A stretch of DNA of 64,000 bases from Calvatia gigantea. Taxonomy: Eukaryota > Basidiomycota > Agaricomycetes > Agaricales > Lycoperdaceae. Numbering within the stretch: position 1 is the first letter of the stretch; each line of letters begins with the position of its first letter. Below, piece after piece: positions 32,443 through 42,768 of the stretch. The notes beneath the pieces are model-generated. The model searched no databases and was not told the origin of the DNA. It saw only the letters and a program-made list of their open reading frames with translations. The position numbers and the translations under genes are program-made. The stretch covers positions 1,426,001-1,490,000 of the forward strand of contig JACAAK010000001.1 in assembly GCA_025093985.1 (NCBI GenBank). The letters run 5' to 3'.

Positions 32443-34441
32443 CTACATCAAACCCGCTTCCGTGATACCCTTCCTTAGGATGGCAGCTTGAACTTCGAAG
32501 AGACATAAGGGTTCGTCGAGCTGGTGACGAATCCGAAACTTACCTCCTTGGAGGGTGTGCAAAGTTGCCTTAGTGTCCTGATAACAATTATTGAGCAGCC
32601 GACGAGAAGCTGGGAGATGGACTCACGGTCACGTTCGTAAAATGAGCAACAAACTTTCGACTCGCTGTCCCGTTATTATCGAGGAACAATCTTTTAAAAA
32701 CGCGGCGAAACCCTGAAAATGCGGAGTTAAGAACACCTAGCGTTCAAGACTCAATTGAGCCATGAAACCTACAGCTCGCCACGGCAATAAAATCATTCTC
32801 CCCGTTATACCCCGAAATGTGGTCCTTGACCTGGACTCCATATTTCATCTTCCTACCCAGAATATCAGTTTTATTCATGAATAAGATCTATTCAAAGTTG
32901 TTAGTAACCACGAACCAGCTGGGCTTAACAGTTTTACTCACCAATTGAACATTCGCCAAGAGATTGCTCGAGCATACTGTTTTCCACAGGACGAAGGTGT
33001 CTTCAAGTATATTAGTTCTCGGATTCTCCGGCAGCCTCTCGTCGAAGGACGACAGAGGTGCCAGAAAAATCAATGCAGTGATATCAGGGAAGTAAGGTAT
33101 CCAGGCTGCTTTCTGCCCCGACCAGAAAGAATACGAACGGCGGTGAATGTTACAGACGCCGGATGATCGGGGATAAAACCTACGGAGGTCCTGATGCCTA
33201 GAAAGTGCTTCAACAGTCGTGGGCAATTCCAGGAACGAAGAACCCACTGGCAACGTCGTACATCACCCAGTCCCTCGCTGTGTTTGTGCCTGTGGCGGGG
33301 TCCGTTAATCGCGCACTCGAGCCTGGGCGGGGGACCGACCAACCTTTATCGAGCGTGAAATGGTACTCTTGCACACCTGTAGTCCTTAATCGAACACGAA
33401 CGATGTCTTGGTCGGTGGGTACGTATTCTGGTGCGAGAATGCGGTCAATGTCATCTAAGAAACTGAATTGAGAATATTAGGCCAGCTTGAGTGCAGCACC
33501 CTTGTTTTGTTTTGTCTAGGCACGTACAATCCGGGGGATTCCTCAAGCCTGCAGTCCCTTGAGCGTAGCAGATTTTGAGTAACGGGGTCAACCCATAAGT
33601 TCCGCATGTCATCCTCGCAACTGCTTAGCACTGTGCGCACCACCCGGGGCACCTGGGATTCTTTCCCTTGCGATCGGGTTCGAACTTGGTCAAGGATTGA
33701 CTTCCAACCAGAGGAAGACCAGACGCAAAATTCCATGGTTTTTCCCTCCTTTCCTAGCGGAAAAGTCTGGTGCGCGCCTGGGGCATCAAGGGTCCCGCTT
33801 GTAGCACTCAACCGTCCGGAGGGTTCTCCCTCCATTCCTTCACTTGACCCAGTACCGAGGAATGCTTTAAGGTCCTTTTCGATCCTCCTCAACGGCGACA
33901 GGCGAAATAGAATACTTCGGTGCCACTCCGTGAGTGTTGATTTCTCGCGGCTTGAATTATTGTTTGTTGTCTCCTCGCTTAGAACATCCACAATTGTGTT
34001 GACATTCCGGACCAGGTTGAAGAGGACAACGACGTGCCAGGAGCTACGTTCTTCTGCCCAGGACTTTTGAGCATAGGCCATTTGAAAGTCTCGAGCACAT
34101 TTAGCATTTTCGTGATGGAAACAACGTTGAAAGGTTGTCCCAAGCCAGAAACTCACTCTTTATTGTAGTCGTCTTGCCTAAACGCCACAATTATTGTGAA
34201 GGACTCTAGGCTCCAAATTTAGGCACCTACCACTCATACTTTGTCCTAAAACCAAGACACGGATTGGTTCTTTGACTCTTTTCATAGCCTGCCTGGCAGA
34301 CTTTATCTCCGCGTCTATCCGATTGCTAACCTCCAGCGCTTGTGCCTCTGCTGCCTCTCTCTCCGCTCGTTGCTCGGGGGTTTCATCAGGTGGTGGTTGT
34401 AATACAGCTGCGAGGGGATCGTAGTCTGACGACTGGAACAT
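32443..34441 (-). CDS. Divergent heterotrimeric G protein alpha subunit B, about 475 aa
   Basis: Second Galpha, clearly related to copy A by the N-terminal DPLAAVLQPPPDETPEQRAE and by the order of motifs. G1 is LVLGQSMSGKTTTIK, switch I VRVRLRTTGVQEYHF, G4 ILFMNKTDIL and G5 FTNVTDTKAT; the C-terminus is RKGITEAGLM. G3 is assembled across two introns as DVASGHQDLPAW, which matches the length of the canonical DVGGQRSERKKW but loses both the second-position glycines and the glutamine. One donor used there (gttctt) is weak. There is no N-myristoylation glycine and no C-terminal cysteine. The helical domain again carries a large Ser/Gly-rich insert (about residues 130-200). Residues predicted to contact nucleotide in G1 and G4 remain, so GTP binding is plausible while hydrolysis is doubtful. 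Confidence 0.85.
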
Positions 34442-34957
34442 AGGAGAAATCATCAGACGATGGAAAATCGAAGCAAAGATATATGATTTCCCTCTCCGTC
34501 GTCGGGTTCTGAGGCATCTCAAGCCGACCCTGTGCAACCCTGCCTGAGAAGCTGGTCAAGGAATTCATACGGTCAGGTGGGTGCGATGATTTTGATGATG
34601 GTTGCCGCCCATTTGGCGGGATGGATTCTGGGAGGTGCCAGTTCCTTGTTCCATTCAAAGAAAGTATCCATCTCAGCTCATCTCTCCGGTGGAAACTTTG
34701 TAACTTGACCCTTCTTAAAAGCCCAGGGTGATCACTGTGATACCATTTGATGACTGCTGGTCGAAATTTGACCACAGACGAGTGGACCTGTGGGTATTCG
34801 GTACGGTCCATGGGAAGTCCGAGGTTCATTTTCCCACTTTACACAGTTGGTGTGACGACTTCCATGTCACGCGACATCCCGAAAACGGCTTATGCCGGAG
34901 ACCCCTTTCTACAGCAATTTCTTGAGTACATTTTAAGCACCCGATCTTCTTAAAATA
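34442..34957. other. Upstream region of Galpha B, about 515 bp
   Basis: Presumed promoter. A minus-strand open frame covers much of it, but it overlaps the first coding exon in another frame and has no family features. Confidence 0.35.
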
Positions 34958-35187
34958 CAGAAATTTGCGAAAAATAACAAATTCCGATAGATTCGAAGGG
35001 GGACTTGGTCAAATCCTGAAGGGTTCGGATAGTGATGGCTGATTGAAAATTCGAACTCCATATATCTGCTATTGATCAGAACAAATGACAATTCGAATAT
35101 TTTGATCGGCCATCAGCGGGTCACTGCCTAGGATTTGACCAAGTTCCCCTCCGAATCTATTGGAATTTGCTTCTCTGCATTTTTCTG
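34958..35187. mobile_element. Tc1/mariner-like MITE, 230 bp, TA target duplication
   Basis: Starts CAGAAATTTGCG and ends TTTTTCTG, with TA on each side (34956-34957 and 35188-35189). The two arms, each close to 100 nt, are imperfect inverted repeats. The best-matching block is AGATTCGAAGGGGGACTTGG on the left against the complement of CCAAGTTCCCCTCCGAATCT on the right. There is no coding capacity. The near-palindrome can fold into a long hairpin. The CAG...CTG ends and TA duplication match the class of the element at 1.8-3.4 kb, but the internal repeat sequence is different. Confidence 0.85.
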
Positions 35188-35189
35188 TA

Positions 35190-35673
35190 TGTTTGGAGAA
35201 GACTGGATGGTCAAGATGTGCTCAAAAAATTGTTTGCATAGCGGCCTTTCTGGCAGATGAGCCTGATTCCAAGAGGACACGTGACCTTACAGACACCCTC
35301 GGACTTCCTGTGTGCGTAGTCGGGTTAAGCCTCAAGGCGGTGTAGGCGGTTAAGGTAACTTCGCGGCTTACCGACTACATCCCCAGTTGGAGTTTTTGCG
35401 TTGTTGTCAGGCGCTCCAATAAGATCTCCCTCCGCGGATGTTCAAAATTTCGGGAAGGAATAGTAATCATGTAAAACACCCGTCCGAGTAACCTGGTGTC
35501 TCTTCACCACGCAAAAGGAGCTCGGAAGAACGAATGTAATTATATTCTAATAGGTTTAGACAAGTACGCAACGGCCTAAATTACACACAAACTGAGAACA
35601 GTCGAAACCACCGGGAGTAGAGAACGAGGTACCTCGATTTATTCTTGCAACCTTAACCCCCTTTTTTTCCAGG
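35190..35673. other. Intergenic, about 480 bp
   Basis: No gene or repeat recognised between the MITE and the 3' end of the SAM-domain gene. Confidence 0.4.
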
Positions 35674-37319
35674 TCATGCAGCTGCCGCCGGTGCCAGGGC
35701 GGGTGCAGCACTATGCGGAACTTTACCTGTTGGCATAAAGACAGGGGAATTTGCGGATAGTCTCGTTACGGGTGCGGCACTTTGTGGCACCTCAGGTCCA
35801 TCGTGAGTGGCACCCTCAGTGGTTAGTGCTGCGTTCGAAGGGAGGGCAGAAGTAGTAGGCGTTGCACTGCTAGCGTCCTCCATTCCCATCTCCCGTCGAA
35901 CGTGGTCGAATGTCCTGATTAAGCGTCTCCTAGCACCCAAAGCCGCTACGCCCTTCTTCTCGAGCATAACATCATCCATGACCACCATCTCCTGCCAACT
36001 CATACCCTCGAAGCAAGAGTTATACTTGTGCAACCTCAGACTTCGCAACCAGGCTGGAATATCTTTCAATAGTTCCGGATTAAAGTCCTCGACTCTCGGT
36101 GACTCCATGGAAGCGCTGTCGAGGCCGCCTACTGGCCAAACTGGAACCCTTTAATCCACTGCTCTTCAATCCGCTTGTCTTCGGCACACCGCTTCGCAAA
36201 GTGCTACCAGGATATTTGGCGCTTAAAGGTGTCCTCCAGTTCCCGTGGGCTCCCTTCTTCTTCCCGGCTGAAAGCGGATGTGGAGCTTGATCTTGCTTCG
36301 CCGTTGTGTCCACGATATCGGCAGGCCGCAGAATTCCAGTTCATAACCAGCTGGACGGCCAGTAGTTGTGCGTCGTTGGACAACCCAGATGTCGCCAACA
36401 AATTGAGCGTAGCTGTGTTGATAGCAGCAAGACCGGGTCCTTTGCTTCCGAGACTGCTAGTGTTCCCTAGTTGGTCTGGTACATCACTTCCTGTTCGACT
36501 CGTTTCGACCGACATCTGGCTTTTGGAACATGGGAACAAGAGGTGTGCTGACCATGCTCGCCCAACTCTTATCCTTCGCCGAAGTCTTCAAAGAGCTATC
36601 CTGGGGGGCAAAGGGAGACAGTGGCGTTTGAATCGCGCGGGATTTTGGGAGGTTGAGCCTGTCGTTACCATCACCAGACGGCACGGCTGCAGAACCTTGT
36701 ACTATCGACGCAGTGATAGGTATTGGGGTTGCAGGGGAGCCAGGTAGGGGAATGTTGAGACTCGGAGGACGTAGCCCAACCTTCGAGTTCTTTGGTTTAG
36801 TAGAGGAGTCGATATCTACGCCGGACGTGAATATGCAGGTTTAGTTGACACTGGGAAGTGTCATATATCGCTCACTGTCAGCATTAGCATTATCTTCGGA
36901 CTTAATCATCCCTTGCAATACGGCCATAAAAAATCTGATTTGATCTTGTGTTGAGTGTTGAAGGAGCGTGTAAACCGATGCTGTACGCTCCGCTTCGGAG
37001 AGAACTTTAAACCCTAGAAACTACCGGTCAGCCTTGAGCAGGTCTGAATCTTGGGAGGGAAAACGTTTACATTTTTCTATCGTGGCTAATTCATCCTTGA
37101 ACTTGAAGTCAGCCGAGGCTTTGGCCATTTCCGCCTGTCGCCCATATTATCAGGTCATTTGGCCGAGTACAAAGCAGTCAAACAACTCACGAGAATCACT
37201 TCATACTTCTGGAAATCCTTCAACCAGTGATCGAATCCTTCGAGTGTCCCGCCAGTGGTGGGTGTAGCAATGGGAGTGAGGTTGTCAGCAGAGACGGTGG
37301 CTGCGATCAGGTTCGACAT
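35674..37319 (-). CDS. VTS1: Vts1/Smaug-type SAM-domain RNA-binding protein, three frame slips
   Basis: Post-transcriptional repressor that binds stem-loop Smaug recognition elements in mRNA. The N-terminus (ATG 37319) has the conserved region [53 protein letters not shown] and [16 protein letters not shown] linker with NLNIPLPG-like and [15 protein letters not shown] motifs follows, then [48 protein letters not shown] and [11 protein letters not shown] repeats. The C-terminal SAM domain starts at [19 protein letters not shown] and runs through [12 protein letters not shown] and [19 protein letters not shown]. Three single-base skips are needed, at about 36521-36524 (a T4 run on the plus strand), 36338 and 36130. 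Each is compatible with one extra base. The conserved segments on both sides of every slip argue for assembly error; pseudogenisation is the alternative. Confidence 0.82.
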
Positions 37320-40168
37320 GATCAGCTTTGCGTAGAGGAGCGCAGGGGGGACAATGGGGTGGTTCAACCAAGGATGGTACCTGTACCAGTTGGGGAGTAC
37401 GAATTCGTCACCAGGACGTCTTAAGAGGGTGAAAGGTCGTTGGGACTGATCATTGTTTCAGTGACGACTTGATATATGGCGGTGGCAGTGGCCAGCGGTA
37501 AACCCCAAATGTAGTTCTGGTATCATCGCAACCAGATCGCAGGCAGGCAGGACAGCAATGGTTGATGTGGGTGGTGAAACCATTGATCGCGATTGAAATA
37601 TTGATCTCTGATTCCCATGACCCGAATTTGCCGCTTTGTTTTGATGACTTGACTTGCTCGTCAGTCAATGATTCCACCTTGAGCAGGGACTTGCAATTAG
37701 CCAATTTTTTCGCTCGCTTTTCTTCGGCCATTCGAGCGGCACTCGCCTTTTGAAGACACCGACCCTGACACGCAGATTGGAACGTCTCACGTAGATGTAT
37801 TTTTATAACGGAGGTAGGAAAATTGGACGCCCGTCCTGTGGGTAGGGCTTTTCCGTGCACCTGTCCGTCGACGTTACGTCCTGTCGTCTCCCAATGTGAT
37901 GATTGCGATTATATGCATGGTCTCTGGAATAGCTGAAGGATAAGGCTCCTTACACCCACCTCCCAAACCGCCGTTCGCAAGGATGTTGGTTCCAATGCGG
38001 CGGTGCGGAAGCACAGCAACCGCCGAGGTGTCGCCAACTCTGTGGTCCCCAGACCATGGACAAGGGTTGTGGTGGTGACCTGGTGTTCTCAATGTCCTTC
38101 GGAGGTGCATCGCAACTGCATGTCGAAAGTTCTGGCGATTTGGCGAGGTTGTGATCCTGGTTGCTTGGAACCCCAGTCCAGTTGGATATGTCACCAACTA
38201 TTGGAAAACGAAGCAGTAAGAGTCTGACAAATCCTTTGGGTCCCAGCTTGGCTCCGGGAGCTGCTGTGGGTCAACAACACGACCTTGACTTTGGTCGGTA
38301 GTGACAGTTGCGCTCAATCCTCAGCGGGTACCTTCTCGACAGTAGATATGTACATGACCGACTATAGCCAAGTCAAGTGGAAAGTATTCCTTTGGTTATC
38401 CACGATCAGGTAGCTCAGTGTGGCCTGAGGTTGAAGATACTGCTCCAAGCCGCCAGGCTAATTGCGTGTCGGGAGAACGTCGGCCTCCCTCTCCCGGGCT
38501 TGTGAGAGTTGTTGCTTAAATATTGGGTGGAGGCCGTCCTGCCACTCGACTTAGGAATGCTATGGCCATTTGAATACATCAACTGAGCATCGTGAAGCTT
38601 CTATTTTGTAAGAGTGGGCGCCATTGTAGTGACCGAGTTGTGTCGTTATGGAAAATCAAAACCGTGATTTCTCCTTGATATCGTGATGCAGTACACCTAC
38701 TGTGCCGATGCTTGAAACGTGTTCGAATGATGTCCGTCGATAGAACACGGGAGGTGGAAGACCATCAGGTTTAGGCGTCGGGAATTTTTTTGGGACTCTT
38801 AGAGCGGAAGGTGAAGGGTACTCGATTCGCCCCCAGCTTGGCCTATGAGTGCGGCTAGCAAGAAATGCACCCCCTTTCGGTCTCTGGAGTTGCACAGCAG
38901 ACTTGATTCTGGGGAATTCTGGAACGCGGATCACAAAATACAGGACTGATATTTCCACAGAGTTGTCGCGAACTTTCTTGTTGGCGAACTCGTACTTGTT
39001 ACCTCCTTCCTGGTGACGACATGTATTGTATTAGCGGATTTCAACACTGTGAGAGCCCGAAATTGGCGGCCAAGGTTTGTCCTGGGACAGTAGACTAAGC
39101 GTGATGATGAGGTACAAGTTGGGTGGCTAGGAGCACTTTGGATGCGCTGTGGCACACTGGCAGGCAAACATCAGTCGACGTTTTGGATTACGAAAAAGGG
39201 CAGTTGGTGGATTTTGAACCTATAGATGCCCTTATTCGTATCTAAGCCGCGGCCGCGGCCGCAAAATCTATCTGGTCTGAGATTTGTCTCTTGAGATTGC
39301 CTCAGTGTGGATGGCGAAGCTTCAAGAACTCTTGGAGGTTTAGTGCACTGGCAAAACTTCATCCGCCAATGGTCGTCAGAGTTGTTCTCTCTCATCTCCA
39401 CACTTCGTCTGGCCGTCAGAAAGGGGAGATGATGGGGTCTGGATCGCTGCGAGGGTTTATTCCATTTGAGGTTTATCTCCATCAGCACGAGTGGATCGAT
39501 TCCAGTTGTGGTATATAACCGTGCGTCCCGTTGGCTTTCTTGGTGTAGATTCAGACATTTCCATCTCTTGAGGTTCGAGACGAGAATATCACGCTCCCGA
39601 GACAGGGGATCTTCTTTAGACGAGAAGCCAGATGATGATGTGTACATTGCACCGGGGTCCAAAGGATTATTGATTGTGGATATTACCACCTCGAAGCTAA
39701 AAAATTGACTGTTAGAAGGCTAAGTGTACGCATGATCCAACAGCTTCTCGGTCAATTTTATCCCATAAAAATGTTACTTGGTTCTAATCGGCTCCGCATT
39801 CCGCGCAATGGCTCAATCAATTAACCGAGACGTATAAGTGACAACAACGGCCTTGAGGGAACATTCCACAGAAAGCTTCGGCCTTCTTGGCCTGCGATTA
39901 GAAGGGGATCAGTGGAATAGGCCGCTAGAATAGATTATTGCCGAAGTAGGAAATGTCACGGTGGGGATGGAACCAGGCGGACGCGTCAATGTCAGCTCGT
40001 ATTGGGATGTTGTGTACCAGCTGGATGCCTCTTGCTATGGGATAAGTAAACTAGAAGCGTCTCCTACGGGGGGAAAGCGAGGGTTTGTCATCGAAGATGG
40101 GCGCGTTGACTTGGGAAGAAAGGCAAGTTAGCACACGGGACTCGAATGCGGTTAGTTTCTAGGGTTGT
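37320..40168. other. Gene-poor segment, 2.85 kb, nothing confidently assigned
   Basis: The first few hundred bases should be the 5' untranslated and promoter region of the VTS1-type gene; a minus-strand frame at 37450-37860 there has a basic stretch but no motif. Minus-strand frames at 38656-38958, 38931-39167 and 39171-39689 are the most protein-like, but I could not join them into a known fold. A perfect GC-rich palindromic run (GCCGCGGCCGCGGCCGC) lies at 39246-39262. An unrecognised or decayed gene on the minus strand between 38.6 and 39.7 kb is possible. Confidence 0.35.
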
Positions 40169-40426
40169 TTACCTTGTCTTAAAGAGATAATACGCGGTCC
40201 CGAAGCAAGTGATACACGCGAAGACCAAAAATAGCAGAATCCCGAGGAGTCTAGTGTTTTGTTGATTTTGGGGCGAAACGCGACGCTGAGCGTATGGGTT
40301 GGGGATGCTTGTGACTGAGGCTGCAGAGGTGCGGGAGGCTCGCCTACGGTAGTATGCCCCTTTTTCAAGTGATACGGATGGTGAGGGGCTTGCCCGGGTA
40401 TATTGCTTTGATATTCTGAGCGACAT
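40169..40426 (-). CDS. Small C-terminally membrane-anchored protein, 85 aa
   Basis: From the first ATG at 40426 the frame reads MSLRISKQYTRASPSPSVSL, a basic Ser/Arg/Tyr-rich region, and ends with one strong TM helix (LLGILLFLVFACITCFGTAYYLF) plus KTR. No signal peptide is present, so a tail-anchored topology is likely. No family was recognised and no intron is needed. The gene is divergent from the HAD phosphatase gene, the two starts being 225 bp apart. Small size lowers confidence, but the clean single-helix pattern supports a real product. Confidence 0.5.
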   Translation of the reverse strand: MSLRISKQYTRASPSPSVSLEKGAYYRRRASRTSAASVTSIPNPYAQRRVSPQNQQNTRLLGILLFLVFACITCFGTAYYLFKTR

Positions 40427-40651
40427 CAATGTTTTGTACTTCACTGGACGGACTTGGTCAGTGTCGAGCGGGTGGATTGTAGTGGGGCCTACGAACACCT
40501 AATTTATGAGTGAGGTGAGGCGATGGTCACAGCCCTCGGCCAGGAATAACTTTCTTACAAGGTAGTTTATGGAGTTACGTGTGGGGTGTTTGTGGCGGAA
40601 CTCATGCACATGGATCAGGGTCAAATTTGACGCGGCCTCCTCGATACCCCC

Positions 40652-42456
40652 ATGTTGCTTCGTTCTGTGTCTTCAACGCCTCGGCGGAATATCTCTCAAG
40701 GCAGCAGAGGGCGTTTGGGCTTCCATTCGACGCGTGCTTGCCAATATCTACAATCCACTGCTCCGCCACCGCTGGCATTCTGCTTTGACATAGTAGTTCA
40801 CTTGTCCTCTTCCCACACTCGCAGGCTGTTCAATTTTCAATAGGATGGCGTTCTCATACGGGGCCCCGACGTGTTACCAGCGGCTAAACGCGCACTTTCT
40901 ACTCTTGGGGGTAACAATCCATTCAAGTGGTACGCCGAGTAACTCAATGATAGAAACCCAGCTATTGGGAGGCTGACTCTCTTTTGGCCAGCAAGATTCC
41001 CTATATCCTGGTACCTTTCATCAACCGACATCCTGGCATTGACCTTGTTCATTTGTGTGAGCTATAGTTGACAAATGGTGGAGGTGTCAGTGAGCAAACT
41101 CGTTGCCAAAAGCTCAGCACGCAACTCGGGTTTCCGGTATGTGCATTGTGCTCCCTTTCTCGCCCATGATTTGACTCAAGTCGCGTCCAGATTGAAGAAA
41201 ACCAGTACATTCAAGCTCATACCATACTGAAAACTCTTGCTCATAAATACGCCAAGAAACCGGTGCTCATCCTCGGAGGACGCTTAGACACTCTCCGAAA
41301 GGTCGCCGAGGAGTATGTCCAATCACACTGCATCATCTCTCCCTGAGCTGTGGTTGACATGCTTGAATAGCTATGGCTTTGAACATGCCCACACTACCCT
41401 TGACGTTTTGGCGTCAAATCCCTCGTAGGTATTCCTTCTTGTAGGTTTCAGTGTAAATTGTCACACGTGGAATCCTAGAGTGTGGCCCTTCCATTCTCTT
41501 GTGGAGTCAGAGAAGCAAACTGCCAAGGTGATTAACGAGACCTTGGCCTGAGAGAGGGAGCGCTAATCTTCCCATAGGTTTTTCGCCTTGATCGGACACG
41601 CTTTGCAGCAGCATTTGTGTTCCATGATCCCCGGGACTGGGCGTTGGACTGTAAGTGTTTCGGCCACTCAAATTTTTACCTAGGACCTATTTGTATAACC
41701 TGAACTTTAGGCCAAATTCTATGTGACATAATTCAATCTGATGGTATTGTTGGGGGTCCGTACATCGATCCCAAAACAAACCATGATCCTGTAACCCTCG
41801 TTTTCTGCAATCCGGATCTCCTGTGGAAGTCCGAATTTCCTCGCCCACGTCTCGGTCAAGGGGGCTTCAAGGCAGCCTTCCAAGGGGTTTATCAGGTATT
41901 TTGTACCCGATTGGCGCAGGAACTTTGTTTCATTTGGGGTCAACTAGGCTTTAACGGGTACTGAGTACCCTCACGTGCAGTTCGGCAAACCGACCCGTGA
42001 AACGTATGAATTTGCGGAGAGTGTGCTTGTCAACCGCTTGCGAAATATGTATGGGGCTCATGGAACGCCACCGCGTGTGTGAGCACTGTCAATGTTGTCA
42101 TAACTTCATCATGCTCAGTTTGATCTTTCCAGTTATATGGTAGGAGGTGAGTCAGGTTTGGAATTTTCCAGATCAACTCAATTAAATAACGGATTATCCC
42201 CCAGACAACCCAGAGTCAGGTACGCGGAGCAGCTAGAATGATGAGTTGAGATGAGGTTGAGATTTTCTCTACCCACCTAGACATTGCAGGAGCTAATGCT
42301 GCTGGTTGGTGCTCTGTTCTCGTGAGAACTGGGGTGTATGAGCCAGAGCTGGGCAGTCCTAGGCACGTACCGACTCATGAAGCGGCAGATGTGGAGGCGG
42401 CTGTCCAGTGGGCAATTAAACGAGAGCAGGAGCGAATTGTTGCGGCTGAGATGTAA
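40652..42456 (+). CDS. HAD-superfamily hydrolase, Cut1/YKR070W-like, mitochondrial presequence
   Basis: A predicted phosphatase of the HAD class II type, related to fungal mitochondrial YKR070W-like proteins. The N-terminus MLLRSVSSTPRRNISQGSRG looks like a mitochondrial presequence. Motif I is split by an intron, FCFDI then DGVLIRG, giving DxDG. Motif II is the serine/threonine of LLTNGGGVSEQTR. The cap region has VLILGGRLDTLRKVAEE and HDPRDWALDCQILCDII. Conserved family blocks follow: FCNPDLLWKSEFPRPRLGQG, YPHVQFGKPTRETYEFAESV and motif IV MVGDNPESDIAGANAAGW. It ends REQERIVAAEM at 42456. About ten short introns with usual signals. The substrate is unknown; the family resembles nucleotide and sugar phosphatases. 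Confidence 0.88.
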
Positions 42457-42768
42457 GTGAGAATAACCTGGTTTTCTCTGGTGTTGAGGGTGAATGGTGA
42501 GGATGTATGTATAGTGTAGAACGGAGTAGGTAAAACGTGGTTGAAATTTGACGCATCGACGAGATGATAAATGATGGAAGGATGGGGCGATTTGCGATCC
42601 AGTATATAATTAGGTTTATGACGGGCGAAGGTGAAATTGAGTGACTTGGAAAGTGACTGATGAGACTTGCCAGAAATGGACGTGCTGGGTTCCGTTACCC
42701 AATTTAGTTCAATCTCTAGCATTGGATCCATTTTCCTCAGCCCATCTTGTCTTCCTTCAACCCCCATC

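Noticed and set aside
34386..34829. Long minus-strand frame upstream of Galpha B as a separate gene
   Set aside because: It overlaps the Galpha N-terminal exon in another frame and has no protein-family features.
37450..37860. Basic 136-codon minus-strand frame upstream of the VTS1-type gene, with scattered Cys residues
   Set aside because: Cysteine spacing does not match a zinc motif, and the position is that of a 5' untranslated or promoter region.
39246..39262. GC-rich palindromic run GCCGCGGCCGCGGCCGC as a regulatory site
   Set aside because: Short simple-sequence palindrome with no nearby gene model to regulate; no evidence beyond composition.
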